A stretch of DNA of 64,000 nucleotides from Muribaculaceae bacterium (GTDB taxonomy: Bacteria > Bacteroidota > Bacteroidia > Bacteroidales > Muribaculaceae), in assembly GCA_023663365.1 (NCBI GenBank), contig JAMPHP010000001.1:62001-126000 (forward strand), in the 5' to 3' direction. The position numbers were made by a program, and so were the translations under genes. Under the pieces are notes generated by a model that saw only the letters and a list, made by a program, of their open reading frames with translations, ran no database searches and was not told the origin of the DNA. The first letter of the stretch is position 1; each line of letters starts with the position of its first letter. This document shows, piece by piece, positions 15,674 to 24,739 of the stretch.

Positions 15674-16551
15674 GACGGAAGGGTTTTGCCGTTGGCACAC
15701 TTTCGGAGCCAAAGGAGGGCTGCGGCGGTGGCTGCGATGCTTGCCACTGTGAGCCATGCAGGCCACAGCTCGGGGGCGGCATCGAGGGCTTCGGCACCCT
15801 CGGCGCGCACTTGGTGCCAGGCCGAGAGCACGAAGAGGGTGTTGTTGAGGGCATGGGCTGTCACGGGGAGCCACAGGCTGCCGCTCCATAGCAGGAGGTA
15901 GCCGAAGAATGCGCCGAGCAGTAAGCGGGGCACAAAGCCGAAGAGCTGCATGTGCAGTGCCGAGAAGCAGAAGGCCACAGCCCACACGGCCACGTGCCGA
16001 TTGACTCCACCGGTGGTGAGCAGGCGCTGGAAGCATCCGCGGAAGAGGAGCTCCTCAGAGAGTGCCGCGAGCAACCCTACGATGAGGAGGTTGAGTATCA
16101 GTGCCGGAGTCGATGTGTCGGCCATGAGCAGGCGCATGGTGCCGCCGGCCGCGCTCTCCATGGCTCGCGCGGCAGCCTCGAAGCCTGCCAAGGCTTCGGG
16201 CAGGGAGATGTGGTAGTTCCAGTAGATTATGGCTTCCTGCGCAGGAAGCGACACGCCCATGGCCACTATTGTGGCGGCAACGGCCACGAGCGAGGGGCGG
16301 CGTGTGAGTGCAAGCAGCTCGGCGGGGCGGCGCGTGACCAACAGGGCCGTGACTATGGCCGGGATGATGAAGGTGAGGAAGTCTTGGGTGACGGCGCTTA
16401 TGCGCACGGCAGCTGCAGGATTGGCCGCGAGCACGCGCCCTAGCAGATATGAGGCGGCGGCAGTGAGCACGAAGCATATCAGGAATGTGCAAAGCAGGAG
16501 CAGGAGGCGCTGGCCGAGGCTTAGCACGAGGTCGCTTTTGGTGAAGGTCAT
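15670..16551 (-). CDS. CPBP-family intramembrane metalloprotease
   Basis: Multi-pass inner-membrane protein of the CAAX-protease/bacteriocin-processing (Abi, PF02517) family. The motifs are in the expected order: EELLFRGCFQR (motif 1, residues ~165-175), SALHMQLFGFVPRLLLG (motif 2) and LWLPVTAHALNNTLF (motif 3). Around seven to eight hydrophobic helices are visible in 293 residues. Family members process prenylated-protein-like or bacteriocin substrates, or only bind partners; the role here is unknown. Its stop overlaps the RAYT start. The upstream neighbour trmN6 stops 4 bp before this gene starts, so this is part of a long leftward operon. Confidence 0.9.
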   Translation of the reverse strand: MTFTKSDLVLSLGQRLLLLLCTFLICFVLTAAASYLLGRVLAANPAAAVRISAVTQDFLTFIIPAIVTALLVTRRPAELLALTRRPSLVAVAATIVAMGVSLPAQEAIIYWNYHISLPEALAGFEAAARAMESAAGGTMRLLMADTSTPALILNLLIVGLLAALSEELLFRGCFQRLLTTGGVNRHVAVWAVAFCFSALHMQLFGFVPRLLLGAFFGYLLLWSGSLWLPVTAHALNNTLFVLSAWHQVRAEGAEALDAAPELWPAWLTVASIAATAAALLWLRKCANGKTLPS

Positions 16552-16555
16552 TGTG

Positions 16556-17263
16556 TCAGATTTTTGTGTAGAATGGTTCGACGAGCTTTATATACTCTTC
16601 GGTGGGGGTGCCGTCGGGGCGGCGCAGCATCAGAGTATCGCAGTGGCAAGAGCCGTCGGCCCCGGCGAAGTCCCAGAGCGTGCGTGTGGGAGCCTTGCGT
16701 GGCGAGCCGACCACATCGAGGCGACGGCGCAGCTTGAGCCCGGCCATCTCGGCGGCGAAGATTATGTCGTCGGCAATGTCGGCGGGGCTCACCATGCCGA
16801 GGTGTCCGTCGGGAGCGAGCCATAGCCGCGCTTTGGCGATAAGGCTTGCATACGAGAGCCCTTGCTGGTGGCGCGCTGCGGCACGTGCTGCATCTGGAGC
16901 GGTCTCGCCGGTGGTGAAGTAGGGTGGATTGCTGATTATGAGGTCGAGGGCTGCCCCGGGCTGCCATAGGGAGAAATCGCCGTGCACCACCTCGAGCCTG
17001 TCGGCCCAGGGACTGCGGCCGAAGTTGTAGACCGCTGCTTCGGCAGCGCCGCTGTCGAGCTCAAGGGCGTGGATATGAGCTTCGGGGCAGCATTGTGCGC
17101 AGATGAGGGCGAGGATGCCCGAGCCCGCGCCAACGTCGGCTACGGTGCGGGCCGATGGGTGTGCCGATGCAAACCATGCCCCGAGGAGCACGCTGTCGGA
17201 GCACACCTTCATGCCGCATCCGCGGTCGTCGACATCGAATTGCTTGAAGTGGAAGTCGGCCAT
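16556..17263 (-). CDS. tRNA1(Val) A37 N6-methyltransferase-like protein (YfiC/TrmN6 family)
   Basis: SAM-dependent N6-adenine methyltransferase, in E. coli acting on A37 of tRNA1(Val). The N-terminal FHFKQFDVDDRGCGMKVCSDSVLLGAW is the family signature; the SAM site is VADVGAGSGILALICAQ, and the catalytic motif is NPPY in LIISNPPYFTTGE. The ATG at 17263 was chosen because the signature starts right there; the longer open frame adds 32 unrelated residues. 235 residues, typical length. It begins 2 bp after the CapA-like gene stop. Confidence 0.92.
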   Translation of the reverse strand: MADFHFKQFDVDDRGCGMKVCSDSVLLGAWFASAHPSARTVADVGAGSGILALICAQCCPEAHIHALELDSGAAEAAVYNFGRSPWADRLEVVHGDFSLWQPGAALDLIISNPPYFTTGETAPDAARAAARHQQGLSYASLIAKARLWLAPDGHLGMVSPADIADDIIFAAEMAGLKLRRRLDVVGSPRKAPTRTLWDFAGADGSCHCDTLMLRRPDGTPTEEYIKLVEPFYTKI

Positions 17264-17265
17264 GG

Positions 17266-18339
17266 TCAGCGGGGCGATTGAGCTTCGGCTACGCCGGTGT
17301 TGTGCTTGTCGAAGATATTGCGGGAGCGGCGGGCAAACTCCTGTGCACGGGCCGTCCATGCGGGCACACGCACGCTGTCGGCCTCAAGTACCCTGAAGTT
17401 GGAGCCGTCGGCACCGGCCGGAAGTGTGAAGAGCAGGCGGTAGTCGGCGGCTTTTACCTGCGGCACACGGTCGGCCCCGCGGAAGAGCTTCACATGGAGC
17501 ATGGCACCGCCGCGGGTGTCGGCGGTCTTCATGTTCGACACGAAGTTGCCGAGCGAGTACACCAGCAGCACATTGCGGCCCTCGATGTAGCGGTTTGGCC
17601 TGAGCTCCATGGGCTGTATCACGTGGGGGTGTGCGCCCACAATCATATCCACGCCTATGGCTTCGAGGAAGTCGGCGAGGTGCTTCTGCGCTGTGTTGGG
17701 CAGCAGTTTGTACTCGTCGCCCCAGTGGATGCACACGCACACGAGCTCGGCACCGGCAGCGCGCGAAGCATCCACATCGGCGCGTATGCGCGCGCGGTCG
17801 ATATAGTCCACGGCCACGCCCTTGCGGGGCTCTATGCCGTTTGTGCCGTAGGTGTAGTTGAGGAAGCCTATGCGGAAACCGTTGACGGGCAATATCAGAG
17901 GCAGAGACTCGGCGCGCGCGGTGGTGTCGGTGTAGGTGCCCAGGTGTGCGAGGCCGCGCTTGTCGAGCACGTCGATGGTGGAGCGCAGGCCGTCGGGACC
18001 GCGGTCGAGGGTGTGGTTGTTGGCCGTGAGAAAAAGGTCGAAGCCTGCGTCGGCGAGTGCGTCGACGAAGGCTTCGGGTGCGTTGAAGCATGGGTAGCCC
18101 GTGTGCGGGGCTTTACCCACGGGAGTCTCGAGGTTGACCACGGCAAGGTCGGCAGTCGACACTATGGGCTCGATGGCATCGAAGTAGCCGGAGTAGTCGT
18201 AGCCGCCGCGGGTGCTTGCAGCCTCGAGCTGTGCCTTGTGCTGCATGGCATCGCCCACAAAAATCAGGTCGGCCTCATCGTAGCCGAGTACGAGCGAGGC
18301 GAGCGAGGTGAAGAGCGGAAGCAGCCATGCCGTGAGCAT
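17266..18339 (-). CDS. CapA-family protein (poly-gamma-glutamate synthesis-type metallophosphatase fold)
   Basis: Calcineurin-like fold of the CapA/PgsA family, first known from poly-gamma-glutamate capsule making; many Bacteroidetes have a copy without capB/capC, as here. The N-terminus is a hydrophobic signal or anchor (LTAWLLPLFTSLASLVLG). Motifs visible are IFVGDAMQH, VVNLETPVG, ANNHTLDRG, CIHWGDEY and VGAHPHVIQPME, in the family order. 357 residues and complete. Envelope location is inferred. It is 3 bp from folD and 2 bp from the methyltransferase, so it shares an operon with housekeeping genes, which argues against a dedicated capsule role. Confidence 0.88.
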   Translation of the reverse strand: MLTAWLLPLFTSLASLVLGYDEADLIFVGDAMQHKAQLEAASTRGGYDYSGYFDAIEPIVSTADLAVVNLETPVGKAPHTGYPCFNAPEAFVDALADAGFDLFLTANNHTLDRGPDGLRSTIDVLDKRGLAHLGTYTDTTARAESLPLILPVNGFRIGFLNYTYGTNGIEPRKGVAVDYIDRARIRADVDASRAAGAELVCVCIHWGDEYKLLPNTAQKHLADFLEAIGVDMIVGAHPHVIQPMELRPNRYIEGRNVLLVYSLGNFVSNMKTADTRGGAMLHVKLFRGADRVPQVKAADYRLLFTLPAGADGSNFRVLEADSVRVPAWTARAQEFARRSRNIFDKHNTGVAEAQSPR

Positions 18340-18342
18340 ATT

Positions 18343-19230
18343 TTAATCGCGGTTCTTGGCAGCCTGCAGAGTGTTGAGCATGAGCGACACTATGGTCATC
18401 GGGCCCACACCGCCGGGCACGGGTGTGATGGCAGAGCACTTGGGAGCCACTGCTTCGAAGTCGACATCGCCGCAGAGGCGGAAGCCCGACTTGCGCGTGG
18501 CATCGGGCACGCGGGTGGTGCCTACGTCGACCACTACCGCGCCGTCGGCCACCATGTCGGAGGTGACGAAGCCGGGGCGGCCCAGAGCTGCTACAAGGAC
18601 ATCGGCTTGGCGAGCTATCTCGGGCAGATTGGCCGTGCCGCTGTGGCACACCGTGACAGTGGCATCGGCTTGCTGTCCTTTCTGCATGAGCATGGCAGCC
18701 AGGGGCTTGCCTACGATGTTGCTGCGGCCTATAATCACCACACGCTTGCCGGCAGTGCTGATGTCGTGGCGGCGCAGGAGCTCCACGATGCCTGCGGGAG
18801 TGGCCGAGTGGAAGCAGGGCAGACCGACCGACTGCTTACCTACATTGACGGGGTGGAAGCCGTCGACATCCTTTGCCGGGTCGATGGCCTCGATTACGGC
18901 CTGCTCGTCGATGTGTCGGGGCAGAGGGAGCTGCACGATGAAGCCGTCGACATCGGGGTCGGCGTTGAGCCGCTCTATTTCGGCCATGAGCTTTGCCGGG
19001 TCGAGGGGTGCCTCGGGAGTGCTCTCCATCCTTATGAGCGAAGATTTGAAGCCGCACTCGGCGCAGGCTTTCACTTTGTTGGCTACGTAGGTCTCGCTGC
19101 CTCCGTCGTGGCCCACGAGGATGGCTGCGAGGTGTGGCACCTTGAGGCCTTTCTCCTTGCGGAGCTCTACCTCACGGGCTATCTCGGCCTTAATCTGAGC
19201 CGCTGTGGCTTTTCCGTCGATCAGTTGCAT
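18343..19230 (-). CDS. folD: Methylenetetrahydrofolate dehydrogenase/cyclohydrolase
   Basis: Bifunctional enzyme interconverting 5,10-methylene-THF, methenyl-THF and 10-formyl-THF for purine and formyl-Met supply. The catalytic Lys lies in [17 protein letters not shown] (the YxxxK motif). [10 protein letters not shown], the [11 protein letters not shown] block, [17 protein letters not shown] (NADP site) and the C-terminal [12 protein letters not shown] are diagnostic. 295 residues, usual length. Lies 38 bp after ffh and 3 bp before the capA-like gene. Confidence 0.98.
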   Translation of the reverse strand: MQLIDGKATAAQIKAEIAREVELRKEKGLKVPHLAAILVGHDGGSETYVANKVKACAECGFKSSLIRMESTPEAPLDPAKLMAEIERLNADPDVDGFIVQLPLPRHIDEQAVIEAIDPAKDVDGFHPVNVGKQSVGLPCFHSATPAGIVELLRRHDISTAGKRVVIIGRSNIVGKPLAAMLMQKGQQADATVTVCHSGTANLPEIARQADVLVAALGRPGFVTSDMVADGAVVVDVGTTRVPDATRKSGFRLCGDVDFEAVAPKCSAITPVPGGVGPMTIVSLMLNTLQAAKNRD

Positions 19231-19268
19231 GGTGGCTATGTGTGGTTTTAATAGTGTTCGTTAATGGT

Positions 19269-20612
19269 CTATCGGCGGCGCTGAGCCTGACGCATCTGGC
19301 GCATCATGGCTGCGGGGTTCGAGCCCATGTTGCTCACCTGATGCATCACCTTGCGGATTTGGTCGAACTGCTTGAGCAGGCGGTTCACATCCTGCACTTT
19401 GGAGCCCGAACCGGCGGCGATGCGCTGCACGCGAGTGCCACGGATCACCTCGGGGTGCTCGCGCTCGTAGGGGGTCATCGACATGATGATGGCCTCGATA
19501 CCCTTGAAGGCGTTGTTGTCAATGTCGACATCCTTGATGGCCTTGCCCACACCGGGGATCATGGCAGCCAGATCCTTGATGTTGCCCATCTTCTTGATCT
19601 GGTTGATTTGCTTAAGGAAGTCGTTGAAGGTGAACTGGTTCTTGCGCAGCTTCTTGGCAAGTTCCTCGGCTTCTTTCTCGTCGAACTGAGCCTGAGCCTT
19701 CTCCACGAGCGACACGATGTCGCCCATGCCGAGAATACGGTCGGCCATACGTGCCGGGTAGAACACGTCGATGCCGTCGAGGCTCTCGCCCGTGCCGACG
19801 AATTTGATGGGCTTGTTGACCACACTGCGTATCGAGAGTGCCGCACCGCCGCGGGTGTCGCCGTCGAGCTTGGTGAGCACCACGCCGCCGAAGTCGAGAC
19901 GCTCGTTGAAGGTCTTGGCGGTGTTTACGGCATCCTGACCCGTCATGGCATCGACCACGAAGAGCACTTCGCCGGGCTTGATGGCATTTTTGATGGCCTC
20001 GATTTCGTCCATCATCTGCTCATCGACAGCCAGGCGGCCGGCCGTGTCGACAATCACCAGGTCGTAGCTGTGCGCCTTGGCGTAGTCAACGGCACGCGTG
20101 GCTATGCCTACGGGGTCTTTCACGCCGTCCTCGGTGTAGACGTCCACACCGATAGAGCCTGCCAGCACCTTGAGCTGGTCGATGGCCGCGGGGCGGTATA
20201 CGTCGCAGGCCACAAGGAGGGGGCGCATCGACTTCTCGGCCTTGAGCTTCTTGGCGAGCTTGCCGGTGAAGGTGGTCTTACCCGAGCCTTGCAGGCCCGA
20301 CATGAGGATAATGGCAGGCTTGCCGGTGAGGGTGAGCTGAGCGGCGTCGCCACCCATGAGGGCGGTGAGCTCGTCGTGCACGATTTTCACCATGAGCTCG
20401 CCGGGCTTGATGGCGTTGATCACATTCTGGCCGAGAGCTTTCTGCTTTACGGTGTCGGTGAACGTCTTGGCTACCTTATAGTTTACGTCGGCGTCGATGA
20501 GGGCGCGGCGCACGTCCTTGAGGGTTTCGGCAACGTTTATTTCAGTGATGCGTCCTTGGCCTTTGAGGAGCTTGAAACTTCGCTCGAGGCGGTCGCTGAG
20601 TTTTTCGAACAT
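19269..20612 (-). CDS. ffh: Signal recognition particle GTPase Ffh
   Basis: SRP54 homologue that binds signal peptides and 4.5S RNA and docks with FtsY to target membrane proteins. N domain residues 1-~90; the G domain has the P-loop GLQGSGKTTFTGKLA, DVYRPAAIDQL, DTAGRLAVDE and TKLDGDTRGGAA; the methionine-rich M domain follows from ~295 (MGDIVSL ... GSGSKVQDVNRLLKQF ... MMRQMRQAQ). 447 residues, complete. Set 39 bp after panD. No 4.5S RNA gene was found in the window. Confidence 0.98.
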   Translation of the reverse strand: MFEKLSDRLERSFKLLKGQGRITEINVAETLKDVRRALIDADVNYKVAKTFTDTVKQKALGQNVINAIKPGELMVKIVHDELTALMGGDAAQLTLTGKPAIILMSGLQGSGKTTFTGKLAKKLKAEKSMRPLLVACDVYRPAAIDQLKVLAGSIGVDVYTEDGVKDPVGIATRAVDYAKAHSYDLVIVDTAGRLAVDEQMMDEIEAIKNAIKPGEVLFVVDAMTGQDAVNTAKTFNERLDFGGVVLTKLDGDTRGGAALSIRSVVNKPIKFVGTGESLDGIDVFYPARMADRILGMGDIVSLVEKAQAQFDEKEAEELAKKLRKNQFTFNDFLKQINQIKKMGNIKDLAAMIPGVGKAIKDVDIDNNAFKGIEAIIMSMTPYEREHPEVIRGTRVQRIAAGSGSKVQDVNRLLKQFDQIRKVMHQVSNMGSNPAAMMRQMRQAQRRR

Positions 20613-20651
20613 AAGCTATATATTATGAGAGTCTGCCGGTGTGCCGCGTGG

Positions 20652-21005
20652 CTATTTGAGCAGACGGTTCGTGGCTGTATCGGGGAAAATTACTGTGGGC
20701 TTGAAGGTGCGAGCTTCCTCGGGAGTCATGGTGGCGTAGCTCATGATGATCACTACGTCGCCGGGCTGCACCAGGCGTGCTGCGGCACCGTTGAGGCATA
20801 TCGTGCCTTCGCCGCGCGCACCGGCTATGGTGTAGGTGTCGAGGCGGGCACCGTTGTTATTGTTCACAATATACACCCTCTCGCCGGGCAGGATGCCGGC
20901 GGCGTCGAGGAGGTCTTCGTCGATAGTGATGCTTCCGATGTAGTCGAGGCGCGCCTCGGTCACGGTCACGCGGTGTATTTTGGATTTAAGAACCTGAATG
21001 TACAT
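20652..21005 (-). CDS. panD: Aspartate 1-decarboxylase proenzyme
   Basis: Pyruvoyl enzyme that makes beta-alanine from aspartate for pantothenate and CoA. The proenzyme self-cleaves at Gly24-Ser25 in YIGSITID, giving the pyruvoyl group on Ser25. Other hallmarks are [14 protein letters not shown] at the start, [17 protein letters not shown] and [10 protein letters not shown]. 117 residues from the ATG at 21005, the typical length; a longer frame upstream adds 41 unrelated residues. It follows panC by 7 bp, so beta-alanine production and use are coexpressed. Confidence 0.97.
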   Translation of the reverse strand: MYIQVLKSKIHRVTVTEARLDYIGSITIDEDLLDAAGILPGERVYIVNNNNGARLDTYTIAGARGEGTICLNGAAARLVQPGDVVIIMSYATMTPEEARTFKPTVIFPDTATNRLLK

Positions 21006-21012
21006 GGTCGGT

Positions 21013-21861
21013 TTAATAACGGATATTGTCGATAAGGCGCACGCCGCCGCAGTATACCGTGGCACAGCCTGCTGCGCCTGCGGCACCCGCTTCTTCCCAG
21101 CGCTCGATGGGCTGCATGGTGTCGGCATCCACTATCTGGTAGTATTCAGCTTCGAGGCCGTCAACATCGTTGATGGCGGCTTCGGTGGCGCGTGCCACTT
21201 CGGCGGCCTGCATACCTTGCGCCTTCAGATTGACGCTCTCAAGGAGGATATGGCGGATTTTAGGAGCAAGGGCGCGAGCCTCGGGGCTCAGGCGCACATT
21301 GCGGCTCGACAGCGCCAGGCCGTCGGCTTCGCGCACGATAGGGCAGGGCACGATGTCGATGTCGAAGCCTTCGATGGCTGCCATGCGGCGGATAACGGCA
21401 ATCTGCTGGAAGTCTTTCTCGCCGAAGTAGGCGCGGGTAGGCTTGGTCATGGCAAAAAGTTTGCTCACAATCTGTGCCACGCCGTTGAAGTGACCGGGGC
21501 GCATGGCACCTTCCATCACCTCGGCCACAGGACCAAGGTCGAACACGCGGGTATCGGGCTCGGGGTAAACCTCCTCGACGGCGGGCACGAAGGCGTAGTC
21601 GACGCCACACTCCTCGAGCATGGCGCAGTCGGCCTCTTCGGTGCGCGGATAAGTGCGGAGGTCGTCGGGATTGTTGAACTGGGTGGGATTGACAAACACG
21701 CTCACAATCACCACATCGTTCTCTTTGCGGGCGCGCTCTACCAGCGACCGGTGGCCGGCATGGAGAGCTCCCATCGTGGGCACGAGCCCTATGCTTTTGC
21801 CTGCACGGCGGGCTGCATCAACAGCCTCGTCGAGCCTTTTTACGCTACGGATTATTTCCAT
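21013..21861 (-). CDS. panC: Pantothenate synthetase
   Basis: Condenses pantoate with beta-alanine using ATP through a pantoyl-adenylate. Motifs: [11 protein letters not shown] (HIGH-like nucleotide site, residues ~28-38), the [10 protein letters not shown] pantoate site, [26 protein letters not shown] and the KMSKS-like [11 protein letters not shown]. 282 residues, usual length. First gene of the panC-panD-ffh-folD run; a clear promoter sits 19 bp upstream. Confidence 0.98.
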   Translation of the reverse strand: MEIIRSVKRLDEAVDAARRAGKSIGLVPTMGALHAGHRSLVERARKENDVVIVSVFVNPTQFNNPDDLRTYPRTEEADCAMLEECGVDYAFVPAVEEVYPEPDTRVFDLGPVAEVMEGAMRPGHFNGVAQIVSKLFAMTKPTRAYFGEKDFQQIAVIRRMAAIEGFDIDIVPCPIVREADGLALSSRNVRLSPEARALAPKIRHILLESVNLKAQGMQAAEVARATEAAINDVDGLEAEYYQIVDADTMQPIERWEEAGAAGAAGCATVYCGGVRLIDNIRY

Positions 21862-21880
21862 TTTGTTGAATTATTGCCTG

Positions 21881-21912
21881 CAAAATTACAAAATAAATGT
21901 AAAACCACCAAA
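21881..21912 (-). promoter_or_regulatory. panC promoter
   Basis: Minus-strand TTTG at 21912..21909, 20-bp spacer, TAATTTTG at 21888..21881. It lies just downstream of the tandem hairpin element. Confidence 0.75.
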
Positions 21913-21930
21913 CCCTATAAGCGTCAAGTG

Positions 21931-22260
21931 TATAAACGCCAACGAGGCGACGCCTCCCGGTGTCGCCTCGTTGGTAATAAACCAATCATTATCACATTTC
22001 TTGCAATGGAAAAAGTAATTCTCACTTTCTGATATTACAACATCGGCGGTTGCGAAAAGGTTCGCACCACCACAAATTTTTTTCGTGGACAGTGCCGAAG
22101 CTGCGGTATAGACGCCAACGAGGCGACGCCTCCCGGTGTCGCCTCGTTGGTAATAAACCAATCATTATCACATTTCTTGCAATGGAAAAAGTATTTCTCA
22201 CTTTCTGATATTACAACATTGGCGGCTGCGAAAAAGTTCGCGCCACCCCGAAAATTTTTT
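21931..22260. repeat. Tandem duplicated hairpin element (two ~153-bp units, 176-bp period)
   Basis: Unit 1 is 21931..22083 and unit 2 is 22107..22260, nearly identical, with a 23-bp spacer. Each carries a perfect 13-bp stem (CCAACGAGGCGAC with GTCGCCTCGTTGG) around a 10-base loop, and ends in a run of T. On the minus strand both units can encode the same stretch, including FHCKKCDNDWF and TNEATPGGVASLA. The interval 21862..22297 between panC and mltG has no other convincing gene; a 91-codon TTG-start frame spanning both units (21886..22161) is not called as a gene. Confidence 0.85.
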
Positions 22261-22297
22261 TCAGGGCGGCGCGTGTGCCGTGCATTGTCCGGGCTGT

Positions 22298-23329
22298 CTA
22301 CTTGCCTTTCTTCACACCTATTTCATCGAGTGCGCGGTGGTAGAGGGCCGCGTTGATGCGGTGCCGGTCGTAGGTCTCGGTGAAGTTGTGGTAGCCCGAG
22401 AAGTCGGGTCGGGCGCACATATAGAGGTAGTTGTGCTGGGGTGCATCGAGGATGGAGTCGATGGTGGTGCCCTCGGCAATGCGTATCGGGCCCGGGGGCA
22501 GGCCGTGGTTGCGGTAAGTGTTGTATAGCGATGGATACTTCGTGCGGTGACTTGTGATGCGTCGCAGGGCGAAGTCGCCGGCGGCAAATTTCACCGTCGG
22601 GTCCGACTGCAGGTACATGTTCTTGTCGAGCCGGTTGAGGTAGAGGCGTGCGATCTTGCCGTGCTCGTCGCGGCGGTTGCTCTCCTCTTCTACTATAGAA
22701 GCCAGGGTGTGAGCCTGCTCGGGTGTGAGCCCTATCTTCCGGGCCTTGGCGCGCCGCTGCTCGTTCCAGAAGCTGTCGCGGTGATTGGCGAGTGTGCTCA
22801 CCACCGTAGCCGGAGATACCGTCCAGTAGAACTCGTATGTGTCGGGCAGTATTGCCGCAGGATACTCCTGCGCCGAGAACCCTTTGGCCGAGAGCACGCT
22901 GTCGGTAGCGGCCATGAAGGCTGCCGAGTCGAGCTCAAGCACGGCTGCGGCCTTTGAGGCTACGTCGGAGATAAAGCGGGCGTTGTTGAAGGTGAAGCGC
23001 ACGGGAGTCTGCCGGCCCTTGGCCATGGCTCGGCCTACGCGCAGCGCCGAGGTGCCGCGCTCCACCAGATATGAGCCGTGGGCGCTCTTGGGGGTGCCAC
23101 CCTGCAGGCGCCACATCAGCGCCACCTTGGCGCCGAAGCTCTTGCCAAGGGCATCGGTGAGGATGGTGCGCACGTCGTGGCTGTCGGCGTCGCGTGGGAT
23201 GTTCACTCGGGTGGGTTCGTATTCATATCCCGAGAAGGCGGTGTTGTAGGCCCATATCAAGGCGATGAGCACCACCAGAGCCGCACCTGCGGCAATGTAA
23301 AGTGATTTGCGACCTTTCTTTATGTTCAT
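22298..23329 (-). CDS. mltG: Endolytic murein transglycosylase (YceG/MltG family)
   Basis: Cuts nascent peptidoglycan glycan strands, leaving 1,6-anhydro ends, and is thought to terminate strand growth. Residues ~10-30 are a single membrane helix (YIAAGAALVVLIALIWAY). The catalytic Glu lies in LASIVEEESNRRDE; other family motifs are ILPDTYEFYW, NRLDKNMYLQSDPTV, YNTYRNHGLPPGPI and the C-terminal YHNFTETYDRH. 343 residues, typical. Its start codon shares a base with the stop of the PerM-family gene (TAATG), indicating coupled translation. Confidence 0.95.
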   Translation of the reverse strand: MNIKKGRKSLYIAAGAALVVLIALIWAYNTAFSGYEYEPTRVNIPRDADSHDVRTILTDALGKSFGAKVALMWRLQGGTPKSAHGSYLVERGTSALRVGRAMAKGRQTPVRFTFNNARFISDVASKAAAVLELDSAAFMAATDSVLSAKGFSAQEYPAAILPDTYEFYWTVSPATVVSTLANHRDSFWNEQRRAKARKIGLTPEQAHTLASIVEEESNRRDEHGKIARLYLNRLDKNMYLQSDPTVKFAAGDFALRRITSHRTKYPSLYNTYRNHGLPPGPIRIAEGTTIDSILDAPQHNYLYMCARPDFSGYHNFTETYDRHRINAALYHRALDEIGVKKGK

Positions 23330-24495
23330 TATTCTTCTATCATTTCCTTTAGTGCCTCTTCGTCGCGCTTGCGCTCGGACGGCAGTTCGCCATCCTCACG
23401 GCTGCTGATGTAGAGGTCGTAGTATGCGAGTAGTAAAGTGGTGAGCGGCAGGGCGATAATCAGTCCTACGAAGCCGAGCAGCGTGCCCCACACCGATAGC
23501 GAGAGCAGGATGATGGCGGGGTTGAGCCCCATGGCCTTACCCATGATCTTGGGCGTGAGGAAGAAGTCCTGGATGCACTGCACCACGGCGTAGACTGCCA
23601 TTGTGGCCCACCATATACTCCAGAAATCCACCTCGCTGTCGACCGACATCACCAGGCACAGCAGTGTGGTGGGCAGCAGTGAGATGAGCTGAAGATAGGG
23701 CACCATATTGAGCAGGCCTATGAAGAGCCCGAGCACCACTGCCAGCGGCAGCCCTATGATGCTGAAGCCGATGCAGAAGAGTATACCCACGCAGAAGGCT
23801 ACCAGAGCCTGCCCGCGGAAGTAGTGGTTCATCGAGTCCTTCACGTCGGTGAGCACACGGAAGGTGGCGGGGCGGTACTTGGGCGGCACAAGGCGCTTGA
23901 AGCCCATGAGCAGGCGCTCGTAGTCGAGCATGATAAACACCACATACAGCAGCACCACAAACCAGCTGAATATACCCAGCACTATGTCGTAGCCGCCGGC
24001 GATAAACGACCACACCGTGTCGAGAATCGAGCGGATGTCCTGGCTCGTCATCCGCCGCGATATGCTGTCGAAGTCGATGTTGGTGCGCAGATACTCGTGC
24101 AGCCAGGCAGGTATGAATGCTGCGTCGGTGCCCTCGCGGGAGTAGTGTGTCACGAATGTAGCCACCTGGTGCATCTCGCTTAACACCGACGGCACCACGA
24201 ACACCGATATGGCGGCAAGCACAAGGAGGCACTCGAAGAGGGTCATGGTGATAGGCAGCCAGCGCTTCTTCACACCGAGCAGGCGGCGGTTGTACTGCAC
24301 GAAGGGCTCAAGCATATAGGCTATCAGCCAGGCCACCACGAAGGGCAGGAGCACAGCTTTCAGCAGGCTTATGAGCCAGATGGCTCCGGCACAGGCTGCC
24401 ACGGCGATGAGCATGCGCACCACGCGGTCGAAGGTAAAGGGCCGGGCGGTAGAGGTCGATGCCGGATGCTGTGTATGTGCTTTTTGCGAGTCCAT
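23329..24495 (-). CDS. AI-2E/PerM-family membrane transporter (UPF0118)
   Basis: Multi-pass inner-membrane protein of the PerM/TqsA superfamily. Helices occur at ~30-65, 70-95, 160-185, 215-250, 260-290 and 300-355; the conserved C-terminal core includes GLPLAVVLGLFIGLLNMVPYL and LTPKIMGKAMGLNPAIILLSLSVWG. Family members export the AI-2 signal or act as ion antiporters; the substrate here is unknown. 388 residues. First gene of a two-gene operon with mltG. Confidence 0.9.
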   Translation of the reverse strand: MDSQKAHTQHPASTSTARPFTFDRVVRMLIAVAACAGAIWLISLLKAVLLPFVVAWLIAYMLEPFVQYNRRLLGVKKRWLPITMTLFECLLVLAAISVFVVPSVLSEMHQVATFVTHYSREGTDAAFIPAWLHEYLRTNIDFDSISRRMTSQDIRSILDTVWSFIAGGYDIVLGIFSWFVVLLYVVFIMLDYERLLMGFKRLVPPKYRPATFRVLTDVKDSMNHYFRGQALVAFCVGILFCIGFSIIGLPLAVVLGLFIGLLNMVPYLQLISLLPTTLLCLVMSVDSEVDFWSIWWATMAVYAVVQCIQDFFLTPKIMGKAMGLNPAIILLSLSVWGTLLGFVGLIIALPLTTLLLAYYDLYISSREDGELPSERKRDEEALKEMIEE

Positions 24496-24518
24496 TTGCA
24501 GATGTATTTATGGTATCG

Positions 24519-24550
24519 CAAAATTAGATATTATGCTGCATACAAGCAAA
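24519..24550 (-). promoter_or_regulatory. Promoter of PerM-family gene and mltG
   Basis: Minus-strand TTTG at 24550..24547, 20-bp spacer, TAATTTTG at 24526..24519, 24 bp before the start codon. Confidence 0.75.
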
Positions 24551-24607
24551 AAGTGAGTGCTACAAAACAGCTGCAAAAGTCAAAGAATGTTAAAATCGCA
24601 AGAAAAA

Positions 24608-24639
24608 TTTGGAGGATTGAAAAAGTCGCCGTAACTTTG
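24608..24639 (+). promoter_or_regulatory. tRNA-Glu promoter
   Basis: TTTG at 24608..24611, 20-bp spacer, TAACTTTG at 24632..24639, 24 bp before the tRNA. Confidence 0.8.
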
Positions 24640-24663
24640 CAGTGCAAAAAGCAAAGAACGCAA

Positions 24664-24736
24664 GGCGATTTAGTGTAGTGGCCTAGCACGCCACCCTCTC
24701 ACGGTGGAGACCAGGGTTCGATTCCCTGATTCGCTA
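24664..24736 (+). tRNA. tRNA-Glu (CTC)
   Basis: Folds as a cloverleaf: D arm GTGT/GCAC with an AGTGGCCTA loop, anticodon stem CCACC/GGTGG with loop CTCTCAC (anticodon CTC, reading GAG), four-base variable region, and T arm CAGGG-TTCGATT-CCCTG. Discriminator is A and CCA is not encoded. In the acceptor stem (GGCGATT against ATTCGCT) position 1 is G-U and position 6 is a T-T mismatch. It has its own promoter and terminator. Identity is firm from the anticodon. Confidence 0.93.
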
Positions 24737-24739
24737 CAC

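Noticed and set aside
15674..16036. N-terminal extension of the transposase frame
   Set aside because: It only reads the CPBP protease gene in another frame; RAYT homology begins well after 15673.
17266..18339. Capsule (poly-gamma-glutamate) operon around the CapA-like gene
   Set aside because: No capB/capC/pgs genes are near; the neighbours are folD and a tRNA methyltransferase.
22107..22260. Annotating the CxxC frame as a protein gene
   Set aside because: No in-frame ATG precedes either copy; the 91-codon frame needs a TTG start and switches frame relative to the repeat. Kept as a finding only.
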